Below are positions 40,948-49,168 of a stretch of 64,000 bases of DNA, piece after piece. Source of the stretch: Comamonadaceae bacterium (GTDB lineage: Bacteria; Pseudomonadota; Gammaproteobacteria; Burkholderiales; Burkholderiaceae_C); contig JAIXSQ010000001.1 of NCBI GenBank assembly GCA_027484575.1, positions 1 through 64,000 of the forward strand, in the 5' to 3' direction. The notes beneath the pieces were generated by a model. It was not told the origin of the DNA. It did not search any database and saw only the letters and a list, made by a program, of their open reading frames with translations. A program made the position numbers and the translations under genes. Positions within the stretch are counted from its first letter, which is position 1; every line of letters begins with the position of its first letter.

Positions 40948-41913
40948 ATGAGCGAATTCATCCGGTTGAACCGCTACCCGGCGCTGCTCAGCGGCCGCCG
41001 CGCCGTGTCGCTCCAGGAACTGTGCCAGGCACTGGAGATCTCGCGCGCCACCTGCAAGCGCGACATCGCCAAGCTGCGCGACCAGGCCCACGCCCCGATC
41101 CGCTACGACCGCGACCGCGGCGGCTACGTGCTCGATGCGCCCGCGGACGGCAGCACCGAGCTGCCCGGCCTGTGGTTCAGCCCCGAGGAGGTGCTGGCCC
41201 TGGTCACCATCCAGCGGCTGCTGGCGCAGCTCGCGCCGGGCCTGCTCGGCCCGCGCCTGAAGCCCCTGCAGGCCCGCCTGGAGCAGCTGATGGCTGCCAA
41301 CGGCCTGGCCGGCGCCGACGTGGCGCGGCGCATCCGCCTGCTGCAGGCCGGCGTGCGCAGCCCGCAGCCGCAGCACTTCGAGCAGGTCGCCGCCGGCACC
41401 CTGGCGCGGCGGCAGCTGCGCATCACCCACTTCCACCGCGAGCGCGGCGAACGCAGCCAGCGCAGCGTCTCGCCCCAGCGCCTGGTGCACTGGCGCGACA
41501 ACTGGTACCTGGATGCGTGGTGCCACTGGCGCGACGGCCTGCGCCGCTTCTCGCTCGACGCGCTCGAAGCCGTGCAGCCGCTGGACGCGCCCGCCACCGA
41601 GGTTGACGAAGCCGCCCTCGATGCCGAACTGGGCGCGGGCTACGGCATCTTCGCCGGCGTGCCCACGGCGGTGGCCGTGCTGCGCTTCTCGCCCGAGCGC
41701 GCGCGCTGGGTGCGCGGGGAGACCTGGCACCCCAGGCAGCAGGGGCGCGAGGAGGCCGACGGGTCGTACGTGCTGGAGGTGCCGTACGGGGACGACCGGG
41801 AGATCTTGGGGGAGATCCTGCGGTATGGGGCGGAGGTGCGGGTGGTGGGACCGGAGGGGTTGAGGAGGCGGGTGCAGAGGGCGTTGTTGGAGGCGGCGGG
41901 GGGGTATGTGTGA
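40948..41913 (+). CDS. HTH-WYL transcriptional regulator (YafY type)
   Basis: 321 residues: a DeoR-like winged helix (about 1-70; S-L-Q-E-L-C-Q-A-L-E-I-S-R-A-T-C-K-R-D), a WYL domain (about 130-210) with N-W-Y-L, and a WCX C-terminal domain. WYL proteins bind nucleotide or nucleic-acid ligands and some control phage-defence genes. ATG 40948 has GAGGAG 8 bases upstream. It ends 56 bases before the MazG-like gene on the same strand and could regulate it. Its GC content is like the core genome, unlike the two genes that follow. Confidence 0.87.
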   Translation: MSEFIRLNRYPALLSGRRAVSLQELCQALEISRATCKRDIAKLRDQAHAPIRYDRDRGGYVLDAPADGSTELPGLWFSPEEVLALVTIQRLLAQLAPGLLGPRLKPLQARLEQLMAANGLAGADVARRIRLLQAGVRSPQPQHFEQVAAGTLARRQLRITHFHRERGERSQRSVSPQRLVHWRDNWYLDAWCHWRDGLRRFSLDALEAVQPLDAPATEVDEAALDAELGAGYGIFAGVPTAVAVLRFSPERARWVRGETWHPRQQGREEADGSYVLEVPYGDDREILGEILRYGAEVRVVGPEGLRRRVQRALLEAAGGYV

Positions 41914-41969
41914 GCAGAGCTCTTGGATGCCACCGCTACAGTCTGTTCACACCATCCAGTGATCACGCC

Positions 41970-42317
41970 ATGTCCGACCTCACCGACCTGACCGCAGCAG
42001 TCATTGCCTTCCGCGACGAGCGCGACTGGCAGCAGTTCCACAATCCCAAGGACTTGGCACTGTCGCTGTCGCTGGAAGCGGCCGAACTGCTGGAAATTTT
42101 CCAGTGGAAGCAGGGGCCCGAGATCGCGCAGGCTGCTGCCGACAAACGTGAGCGCATCGCGGACGAACTCGCGGATGTCCTCTGCTACACGTTGCTCATG
42201 GCGCACGAGACCGGCATCAACCTGGCCGACGCGCTGCGGGTCAAGCTGAAAGCTAATGCCGCGAAGTACCCTGTCGACAAGGCCAAGGGAAGCCACCGAA
42301 AGTACACGGAGCTGTGA
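41970..42317 (+). CDS. MazG-like nucleotide pyrophosphohydrolase
   Basis: 115 residues of the RS21-C6/MazG all-alpha NTP pyrophosphatase superfamily: S-L-E-A-A-E-L-L-E-I-F (E-x2-x-E at about 32-40) and D-E-L-A-D-V-L-C-Y (E-x2-D at about 66-70) form the metal site. It hydrolyses (d)NTPs to monophosphates, with unknown preference. ATG 41970 is chosen over an upstream in-frame GTG/ATG because it begins the domain. It ends four bases before the nuclease-helicase gene, implying joint expression; both have lower GC than neighbours. Confidence 0.88.
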   Translation: MSDLTDLTAAVIAFRDERDWQQFHNPKDLALSLSLEAAELLEIFQWKQGPEIAQAAADKRERIADELADVLCYTLLMAHETGINLADALRVKLKANAAKYPVDKAKGSHRKYTEL

Positions 42318-42321
42318 CGGC

Positions 42322-44817
42322 GTGATCGTCTACGAGAACACCAAGCGCGAGTTCCTCGATGATGTCTTCAAGGAAGACATCGAGCAGATCATCCTCGAGG
42401 CATTCAGCCGCCGCACAGGCCGGAAGGTTTCTCAACAGGAGATCAAGGCATGGGCTGCGTCTTTGCAATTCATGGGCAAGGTTCTGAACGACCCGTCGAT
42501 CCCTGAAGACTGCGGCGTCGCCATCGAGTACACGATCCCTCAGACCGCGAAGAGGGTGGACTTTTTGGTGACCGGGCATACAGCCGATGGATCCCCGAGC
42601 CTGGTGGTGGTGGAACTGAAGCAATGGGAAGCGGCGGAAGTCACCTCCAAGGACGCCATCGTTCGCACCAGGTTCGCCGGTGGCAGCGCGGAGACGAGCC
42701 ATCCGTCTTACCAAGCCTGGACATACGTCGCGCTGCTCAAGGGATTCAACGCGGCGGTCGAGGAGGGCGGCATCGAACTGCGTTCCTGTGCCTACCTACA
42801 CAACTACCCTACGCATGGCAGCCCGCTGAATGATCCCTTCTACAAAAGCCACGTAGACAAGGCACCCCTGTTCCTTTCTGGCTCGGACGAGCGCAGGCGC
42901 CTGCGTGCGTTCATTGCGCAGCATGTGCGCACAGGGGACGGTAAGCACACGCTGTACCGCATTGAGCACGGTCGTATCCGGCCTTCGCGAAGCCTGGCCG
43001 ATGCACTAGTCGGAATGCTAGAGAACGCGTCGGAGTTCGTTCTCGTGGATGACCAGAAGCTCGTGTTCGAAGAGGCGATCCACCTGGCTCATCGCGCGGC
43101 AGCGGGTGCCAAGCAGGTGCTGATCGTCGAAGGTGGGCCAGGAACCGGCAAGTCTGTGGTCGCCGTCAATCTGCTTGTGCGCCTCATCGGCGGTGGCATG
43201 ACGGCCAAGTACGTGACCAAGAACGCTGCACCTCGCGAGGTGTACCTTGCCAAGCTGCAGGGACATCCACGTCGGACGGAGTTCGCACACCTCTTCGCCA
43301 GTTCAGGCAGCTTTATCGAGCGCCCCGACGAAGAGTTCGGTGCGTTGGTCGTCGACGAGGCGCACCGACTTCGGGAGAAATCGGGGATGATCTCGAATCG
43401 TGGAGAGAACCAGATCAAGGAGTTGATCGCGGCGGCGCGGCTGTCGGTCTTCTTCATCGACCAATCGCAGAAGGTCACGCTCAAGGACATCGGCACCAAG
43501 GCCGCGATCCGCCAGTGGGCGCGCAAAGCGGGAGCGCAGGTGCACGAGATGGAACTGGCATCCCAGTTTCGGTGCAACGGCTCCGACGGCTACTTGGCTT
43601 GGCTCGATCACACGTTACAGGTGCGGCAAACCGCCAACGAGTTCCTGGATCCCAGCGAGTTCGATTTCCGTGTCATCGACTCACCAACCGAGTTGCGCAG
43701 GCTGATCGAAGAGAAGAATGCAGAGCGCAATCGAGCCCGGATCGTTGCGGGGTATTGTTGGCCGTGGCCGAGCAAAAACGATGCAAAGGCTTGGGACATC
43801 GTCTTGCCCGAGCACGAGTTCCGTGCCCGATGGAACCTCACCGTCGACGGCAACCTCTGGATGATCAATCCGAATTCGGTCAGGGAGATCGGCTGCATCC
43901 ACACCTGCCAAGGTCTGGAGGTCGATTACATCGGCGTGATCGTGGGTGATGACTTGGTGGTACGCGATGGCAAGGTGATCACGGAGCCGACAGCGCGAGC
44001 GCGATCAGATAGCTCCGTCAAAGGGCTGAAGAAGCTGGCGAAGCAGGACGCAGCGGCGGCCGCTCGCGAGGCCGACGTGATCATCAAGAACACGTACCGC
44101 ACGCTCATGACGCGTGGCATGAAAGGCTGCTACGTGTACTGCACGGATGCTGAGACCGCGCAGTTTCTGCGAAGCAGGTTGATCGCTAAGTCCACGCCGG
44201 TCGAGGCGTATGCGGATACTCCGCCTGAATGGCGGCGCAGGTGGGCACCCACAGCCGACCCATCTGGGCAGCCCGGGACCGCAGTAAGCGCGCTGCACGG
44301 AGCGTTCGAGGCGCAGGCCGCTAACGCCCCAAGGTTCCGGATCCTTGATCGTCATGCGGTGCGCCCCTTCGAGACCGCCATACCTGTCACCACGCTCAAG
44401 ATCGCAGCAGGCGCTTTCGGCGCAAGCCAAGATGACGCCGGGTTCACGCAATGGGCAGCACCTGACGGTGTCGTCATCGGCCCGGGCATGTTCATTGCCC
44501 AAGTCGTGGGCGAGTCGATGAACCGACGTGTGCCGAATGGCGCATGGTGCGTCTTCCGTGCGAACCCGGCGGGCACACGCAACGGGAAAATCGTCATTGC
44601 CCAGCACCGCAGCATCGAGGACCCGGAAACTGGGGGCAGCTACACGCTGAAGCGCTATGCAAGCGAGAAGGTCGCTGCCGAGGGCGGTGGCTGGCGGCAC
44701 GCGCGCATTGTGCTGTCACCTGAATCTTCGGATTCCGCCTTTCGACCCATCGTGCTGGAGCCCTCGGAGGCGGCCGAAGTGACCATCGTGGCCGAGTTGG
44801 TTAGCGTGCTCGCGTGA
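42322..44817 (+). CDS. Three-domain protein: PD-(D/E)XK nuclease-like, DUF2075 helicase, C-terminal S24/LexA-like
   Basis: 831 residues from GTG 42322. N-terminal domain: E69, V-D80-F-L-V, V-V-E98-L-K100-Q-W fits a PD-(D/E)XK nuclease. Middle: DUF2075 superfamily-1-like helicase with Walker A G-G-P-G-T-G-K-S (about 272-279), Walker B V-V-D-E-A-H-R-L (about 340-347), and late motifs H-T-C-Q-G-L-E (about 532) and R-T-L-M-T-R-G (about 595). C-terminal (about 690-831): G-E-S-M-N-R-R (Ser about 732) and T-L-K-R-Y (Lys about 776), the Ser/Lys dyad of S24 LexA-like peptidases. It follows a MazG gene and converges with the hydratase gene (17-base overlap). Likely defence or DNA-damage function; not experimentally known to me. 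Confidence 0.85.
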   Translation: MIVYENTKREFLDDVFKEDIEQIILEAFSRRTGRKVSQQEIKAWAASLQFMGKVLNDPSIPEDCGVAIEYTIPQTAKRVDFLVTGHTADGSPSLVVVELKQWEAAEVTSKDAIVRTRFAGGSAETSHPSYQAWTYVALLKGFNAAVEEGGIELRSCAYLHNYPTHGSPLNDPFYKSHVDKAPLFLSGSDERRRLRAFIAQHVRTGDGKHTLYRIEHGRIRPSRSLADALVGMLENASEFVLVDDQKLVFEEAIHLAHRAAAGAKQVLIVEGGPGTGKSVVAVNLLVRLIGGGMTAKYVTKNAAPREVYLAKLQGHPRRTEFAHLFASSGSFIERPDEEFGALVVDEAHRLREKSGMISNRGENQIKELIAAARLSVFFIDQSQKVTLKDIGTKAAIRQWARKAGAQVHEMELASQFRCNGSDGYLAWLDHTLQVRQTANEFLDPSEFDFRVIDSPTELRRLIEEKNAERNRARIVAGYCWPWPSKNDAKAWDIVLPEHEFRARWNLTVDGNLWMINPNSVREIGCIHTCQGLEVDYIGVIVGDDLVVRDGKVITEPTARARSDSSVKGLKKLAKQDAAAAAREADVIIKNTYRTLMTRGMKGCYVYCTDAETAQFLRSRLIAKSTPVEAYADTPPEWRRRWAPTADPSGQPGTAVSALHGAFEAQAANAPRFRILDRHAVRPFETAIPVTTLKIAAGAFGASQDDAGFTQWAAPDGVVIGPGMFIAQVVGESMNRRVPNGAWCVFRANPAGTRNGKIVIAQHRSIEDPETGGSYTLKRYASEKVAAEGGGWRHARIVLSPESSDSAFRPIVLEPSEAAEVTIVAELVSVLA

Positions 44818-45640
44818 TGGCACCCGCTTGCGCGGCCACGACTGTATGCGGCCACTGATACGCCGCCGCCTCCTTCCCCAGAAACCTCCGCACCGCCTCC
44901 CGATGCCCCTCGCTCACCATGCACAAGCCCTGGTGATCCGCCTCCCGCGCCAGCAGCGTGGTGAGGTCATTCCCCAACGACGCCCCCACCTGCTGCTTGA
45001 CCAGCGCCACCGCCAGCGGTGACGCCGCCGTCAGGCTGCGCGCCAGCTGCTGCGCCCGGTCCAGCAGGCGCGACTGCGCCACCACCTCCATCACGATCCC
45101 CAGCCGCTGCGCCTCGGCCGCATCGAGCTCGCGGGCCGAGAGCATCAGCTCCTTGGCGCGCTGCACGCCCACCACGCGGGGCAGGGTGTACATCGCGGCC
45201 ACGTCGGGCACCAGGCCGATGCGCAGGAACGAGAGGCAAAAGCGCGCCGCCGGCGTCGCGAGCACGAAGTCGGCCAGCAGGGCCAGGCTGAAACCGGCGC
45301 CGTAGGCCGCGCCATCCACGGCGGCGATCACGGGCTTGTCCAGCTCCAGCAAGCCGCGCACCCAGGGGTGCAGCGACTGCATGCGGGCGCGCGCCATGTC
45401 GGCGGTGCCGCCGTTCTCGTGGAAGGCGCGCATGCCGCGGATGTCGCCGCCGGCGCTGAAGGTCGCGTTGGCCCCCGTGAGGACCACGGCGCGCACGGCC
45501 GCGTCAGCCTGCAGTTGCGGCACGACCTCGGCGAAGCGCGCCGCCATCTCGGCGGTCAGCGCGTTGCGCGCGGCGGGCACGTCCATGGTCAGGGTGGCGA
45601 CGCCGTCGGCGATCGCGAGCTGCAGGGCGGACATGGGCAC
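44801..45640 (-). CDS. Enoyl-CoA hydratase/isomerase family protein
   Basis: 279 residues with the crotonase fold: oxyanion loops A-N-A-T-F-S-A-G-G-D-I-R-G (about 57-69) and D-G-A-A-Y-G-A-G-F-S-L-A (about 108-119). The second catalytic region reads G-L-V-P-D-V-A-A, with Asp in place of the Glu of true hydratases, so an isomerase-type activity is possible. The last 25 residues overlap antisense with the nuclease-helicase gene end. A second Met (45634) could be the start. Confidence 0.87.
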   Translation of the reverse strand: MPMSALQLAIADGVATLTMDVPAARNALTAEMAARFAEVVPQLQADAAVRAVVLTGANATFSAGGDIRGMRAFHENGGTADMARARMQSLHPWVRGLLELDKPVIAAVDGAAYGAGFSLALLADFVLATPAARFCLSFLRIGLVPDVAAMYTLPRVVGVQRAKELMLSARELDAAEAQRLGIVMEVVAQSRLLDRAQQLARSLTAASPLAVALVKQQVGASLGNDLTTLLAREADHQGLCMVSEGHREAVRRFLGKEAAAYQWPHTVVAAQAGAITRAR

Positions 45641-45715
45641 TCCTGGTGTGGCTGTGGGGCCGGCCCATGATGCCCGCGGCCGGCCCGCCGCGCTGTCGCG
45701 CGCGTGGCGCGTCGC

Positions 45716-45991
45716 TCAGTCGGGCACGCGCGCAAAGCGCGGCTGCCGCACGCCGTCGATCACCACCTCTTCGAAGAACATCGCATGCGGCCGCACCCAC
45801 AGGCCGCTGGCGTTGTAGAGCGGCCGGTACACCACCAGCGGTTCCAGTGTCTCGCTGTGGCGGGCGCAGCCCACCACCTCGTAGGCGCCGCCCTTGTAGT
45901 GGCGGTAGCGGCCGGCGGGCGTGGCGGGCAGGGGCGGGAGGTCGTCGTCCTGTGTCGGCGCGACGTTCATCGGTGAGTCGGATGGTGGCAT
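45716..45991 (-). CDS. DUF1653-containing protein
   Basis: 91 residues. The core G-R-Y-R-H-Y-K-G-G-A-Y-E-V-V-G-C-A-R-H-S (about 27-46), L-V-V-Y-R-P-L-Y and W-V-R-P-x-A-M-F-F-E-E-V are diagnostic of DUF1653, a small SH3-like domain of unknown role. A Met at 45970 (residue 8) may be the true start, since the first residues are not conserved. Confidence 0.85.
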   Translation of the reverse strand: MPPSDSPMNVAPTQDDDLPPLPATPAGRYRHYKGGAYEVVGCARHSETLEPLVVYRPLYNASGLWVRPHAMFFEEVVIDGVRQPRFARVPD

Positions 45992-46102
45992 GCGTCCATT
46001 GTGGAGGCCGTGTGTTGGATGCCGTTCACGCTCCGTTTGGCCGTCTTGACGCGCCCTGCCTCAGCGGGGACCATCGCCGCCTCAACAAATCGAGGAGGTC
46101 GA

Positions 46103-46465
46103 ATGAAGATTGCGGTTGTCCTGTCCGGGCTCGTGCTGGCCGGTTGCGCTTCGCCCACTGTGGTCCAGAGCGTCAAGCCCGGCGACAGCGGACTCACGTG
46201 CGCCCAGTTGCAGAACGAGTACGTGGACGTGCAGCGTCTGCGCGACGAGGCCGACAAGGAGAAGGGCATGACGGGCGGCAACGTGGCCCGCGCACTGCTG
46301 TTCTGGCCCGCCATCCTGGGCACCATGTCCAACGCGAACGAAGCCATCGCTGCCGCTGACAACCGCAAGGTGCATCTGGCCAACGTGATGCTCCAGCAGA
46401 AGTGCCCGATCCCGGGCGTGACCCCGGTCGCGGTGCCGACCGCTGCGGTCGAGCAGCCGAAGTAA
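46103..46465 (+). CDS. Small hypothetical lipoprotein
   Basis: 120 residues with a short lipoprotein signal (lipobox V-L-A-G-C, Cys 15). The mature part contains L-T-C-A-Q-L-Q-N-E-Y (about 31-40), a hydrophobic stretch A-L-L-F-W-P-A-I-L-G-T-M, and N-R-K-V-H-L-A-N-V-M-L-Q-Q-K-C near the end, a pattern shared by small proteobacterial lipoproteins of unknown function. The ribosome-binding site GAGGAGG stands 5 bases before ATG 46103. Confidence 0.72.
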   Translation: MKIAVVLSGLVLAGCASPTVVQSVKPGDSGLTCAQLQNEYVDVQRLRDEADKEKGMTGGNVARALLFWPAILGTMSNANEAIAAADNRKVHLANVMLQQKCPIPGVTPVAVPTAAVEQPK

Positions 46466-46814
46466 CGTCGTCTGGACCTCGCAGCCGCACAGCGGCAGTC
46501 TGCCGAGCGGAGGACGATCGCATGCCGATCGGCCCTCCGACTCACTCACCCCTCCCGTGCCGTCCAGGTGCAGACCAAAGCCGCTGGCAGGCGGTGGTCG
46601 GGCGCCACACCGCCCGCTTGCCTCATGGCTGCGGTGGAACCCTCGGGCACCTGGCGGCGGCGCCCGCACATCCTGCGGGGCCCCGTATTGCAGGCCGCCC
46701 GCGTGAAGACCACCAGATCCAGCGCTCCCAAGGGCTCGACCTGAAGGTTTGTGCTTGCGCGGTCGCTCCGACCTGAACGGCAAACTGGTGTGCGGGGTGG
46801 CGATACTCGCGCCC
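46466..46814. other. About 350 bases without a supported gene
   Basis: Between the lipoprotein and YnfA genes. Frames on both strands exist but lack family motifs, sensible starts or ribosome-binding sites. It could hold a decayed gene. No REPIN, hairpin with T-run or tRNA is visible. Confidence 0.35.
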
Positions 46815-47132
46815 ATGCGCACCGTCCTGCTCTACCTGGCCACCGCCTTGGCCGAGATCGTCGGCTGCTACCTGCCCTACCTCTGGCTGGTGAAAGGCAA
46901 GCCGATCTGGGTGCTGCTGCCCGGCGCGGCCAGCCTGGCCCTGTTCGCGTGGCTGCTCACGCTGCACGCAGCGGCCGCGGGGCGGGTGTATGCGGCCTAC
47001 GGCGGGGTGTACATCGCGGTGGCGCTGGCCTGGCTGTGGGCGGTCGACGGCGTGCGGCCCACGCCCTGGGACGTGGCCGGCGTGGCGGTGGCGCTGGCGG
47101 GCATGGGGCTGATCGCCTTCCAGCCGCGCTGA
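46815..47132 (+). CDS. YnfA/UPF0060 small membrane protein
   Basis: 105 residues, four transmembrane helices (about 3-23, 31-51, 61-79, 85-103). [13 protein letters not shown] (about 12-24) and [20 protein letters not shown] (about 58-78) are family signatures. Related in topology to small multidrug transporters; function unsettled. ATG 46815 gives the family's usual length; longer in-frame starts upstream are not conserved. Confidence 0.9.
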   Translation: MRTVLLYLATALAEIVGCYLPYLWLVKGKPIWVLLPGAASLALFAWLLTLHAAAAGRVYAAYGGVYIAVALAWLWAVDGVRPTPWDVAGVAVALAGMGLIAFQPR

Positions 47133-47145
47133 GCGGCCGCGCCGC

Positions 47146-48051
47146 TCAGGGGCTGGCCGCCAGCCGCGCCTGCACCAGCAGGTCCAGCGCCAGCCGCGGC
47201 ACCGGCTGCAGCTGCACGCCGTGCCGCACCATCACGCCGACCACGCGCTGCACCGGCGGGCCGGCCAGCGGGATGGCAACCAGGTCGGGGTGGTCGCCGG
47301 CCACGGCCATGCGCGGCACCAGGCCGATGCCCACGCGGGCCTGCACCAGGCTGAGCACGGTGGCGACGCGGTTGACCTCCAGCGCGACCTGGCCGGCCAG
47401 GTCGTGCCGCGCGAGCAGGGCCTCGACGTAGGCGCGGTTGCCGCTGGCGCGCGAGACGGCGATCAGCCGCTCGTGCCGCAGCTGCTCGCGCCCCAGGCGC
47501 TTGCGGGCGGCCAGCGGGTGGCTGCGGTGCACGGCGGCCACGTAGGGGTCGGCCACCAGCGGGGTGAAGTCCAGGTCGGGCACGGGCCGCTCCAGGAAGC
47601 CCAGCCCGAAGTCGGCGTCGGCGGCGATCACCTGGCGCTCGACCTCGCTCTCGCTGGCATCGAGCAGCCGGAAGCGCACGCCGGGCAGCTGCTCGGCGAA
47701 CAGCCGCAGCATGCGCGGGATCAGCCAGAAGGTGGCCGTGGGCACGCAGGCGATGGTCACCACGCCGGTGTGCTGGCGCGAGACTTCGTGGATGCCCAGT
47801 GCCGCGCGCTCCAGGGCGTCCATGGCGTCGCGGGCCTGGGCCACGAAGGCGCGGCCGGCCGCGGTGGGCGTCACGCGGCGGGTGGTGCGGTCGAACAGGC
47901 GCACGCCCAGCGTCTCTTCCAGCCGCGCGATGCGGCGCGACAGCGCCGGGGCCGACAGGTGCAGCCGCTCGGCCGCGACGCGGAAGCTGGCGGCCTCGGC
48001 CACCTCGATGAAGGCGGCCATGGCCTGGAAGTCGAGATTGATGCGTGCCAT
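47146..48051 (-). CDS. LysR-family regulator, divergent from Bug-family gene
   Basis: 301 residues. The N-terminal winged helix has the usual F-I-E-V-A-E-A-A-S-F-R-V-A-A-E-R-L (about 14-30) and S-x-P-A-L-S-R-R-I-A-R-L-E; the effector domain covers about 92-295. It is divergent from the solute-binding protein gene at 48169 with a 117-base shared promoter region, so it most likely controls it in response to the ligand or its catabolite. Confidence 0.92.
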   Translation of the reverse strand: MARINLDFQAMAAFIEVAEAASFRVAAERLHLSAPALSRRIARLEETLGVRLFDRTTRRVTPTAAGRAFVAQARDAMDALERAALGIHEVSRQHTGVVTIACVPTATFWLIPRMLRLFAEQLPGVRFRLLDASESEVERQVIAADADFGLGFLERPVPDLDFTPLVADPYVAAVHRSHPLAARKRLGREQLRHERLIAVSRASGNRAYVEALLARHDLAGQVALEVNRVATVLSLVQARVGIGLVPRMAVAGDHPDLVAIPLAGPPVQRVVGVMVRHGVQLQPVPRLALDLLVQARLAASP

Positions 48052-48168
48052 GCAACGGTGGGTCGAAACGTTGCAATTTACACAAGGCCAGCCGCTGCCG
48101 AGAATCCGCCCGCCCCCGAGCCGGCGCGGACCCGCGACGCGGCACCCACCCCTCCCGGAGACTCCCCC

Positions 48169-49158
48169 ATGACCCTGCGCCTGCTGCCCTGCCTGCTCGC
48201 CGGCCTGCTGGCCGGCCTGCTGGCCGGCCCGTTCCTGCCAGCGACGGCCCACGCCCAGACCTTCCCGCCCAAGCCCACCGTGACCATGAACGTGGGCTTC
48301 GCCGCCGGCGGCGCTGCCGACACCGCGGCCCGCATCATCGCCAGGCGCCTGGGCGAGAACATCGGCGCCACCGTCGTGGTGGAGAACAAGCCCGGCGCCG
48401 GCGGCAACATCGCCCACGCGCAGACGGCCGCGGGCCCGACCGACGGCAGCGTGATCCTGCTGGGCTCCATCGGTCCGCTGGCACTGGCGCCGCACCTGAT
48501 GAAGGTGACCTACGACCCGCTGGCCGACCTGGCGCCGATCACCATGGCGATCAACACGCCCAACCTGCTGGTGGTGCCGGCCGGCGCGCCCTACAAGACC
48601 TTCGCCGAGTTCATCGCCTACGCGCGCAGGAACCCCGGCAAGATCGACTACGCCTCCACCGGCATGGGCTCGGCCTCGCACCTGGCCGGCGAACTGGTGG
48701 ACGACGTCGCGAAGATCGACACCGTCCACGTGCCCTACAAGGGCGGCGCGCCGGCCATGCAGGACCTGCTGGGTGGCCGCGTCGCGGCGCACTACTCGAC
48801 GGTCTCGACTGCCAAGCCCTACATCGAGGCCGGCAAGCTGGTGCCGCTGGCCAGCACCGGCGCGCAGCGGCTGCCCGCGTATCCCAACGTGCCCACGGTG
48901 GCCGAGTCGGGCTTCCCGGGCTTCAGCGCCACCAACTGGTATGCCTTCGTGGCCTCGTCCAAGGTGCCCAAGCCCATCCTGGACCGCTGGAACACCGAAC
49001 TGGTGAAGGTGCTGACCACGCCCGAGGTGGTGGCCCAGCTCAATGCCCACGGCCTGACGCCGCAGCCCGGCACGCGCGACGCCCTGGACAAGGTGATCCG
49101 CAACGAGCACGCCCTGTACGGCCGCCTGATCAAGGCCCGCAACATCAAGGCCGAGTGA
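48169..49158 (+). CDS. Bug/TctC-family tripartite tricarboxylate transporter solute-binding protein
   Basis: 329 residues. A signal peptide ends about residue 30 (A-H-A-Q). The mature domain has P-x-V-G-F-A-A-G-G-A-A-D-T-A-A-R (about 40-55), V-E-N-K-P-G-A-G-G-N-I-A (about 67-78), L-L-V-V-P-A and P-T-V-A-E-S-G-F-P-G-F, the hallmarks of Bug proteins. It captures small carboxylates or amides in the periplasm. No TctA/TctB membrane genes are in the window, as with most orphan Bug proteins. Confidence 0.93.
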   Translation: MTLRLLPCLLAGLLAGLLAGPFLPATAHAQTFPPKPTVTMNVGFAAGGAADTAARIIARRLGENIGATVVVENKPGAGGNIAHAQTAAGPTDGSVILLGSIGPLALAPHLMKVTYDPLADLAPITMAINTPNLLVVPAGAPYKTFAEFIAYARRNPGKIDYASTGMGSASHLAGELVDDVAKIDTVHVPYKGGAPAMQDLLGGRVAAHYSTVSTAKPYIEAGKLVPLASTGAQRLPAYPNVPTVAESGFPGFSATNWYAFVASSKVPKPILDRWNTELVKVLTTPEVVAQLNAHGLTPQPGTRDALDKVIRNEHALYGRLIKARNIKAE

Positions 49159-49168
49159 GGTGGCAGGC

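Noticed and set aside
46466..46814. Additional gene between the lipoprotein and YnfA genes
   Set aside because: Frames on both strands overlap real genes or lack starts and conserved features; at best a relic.
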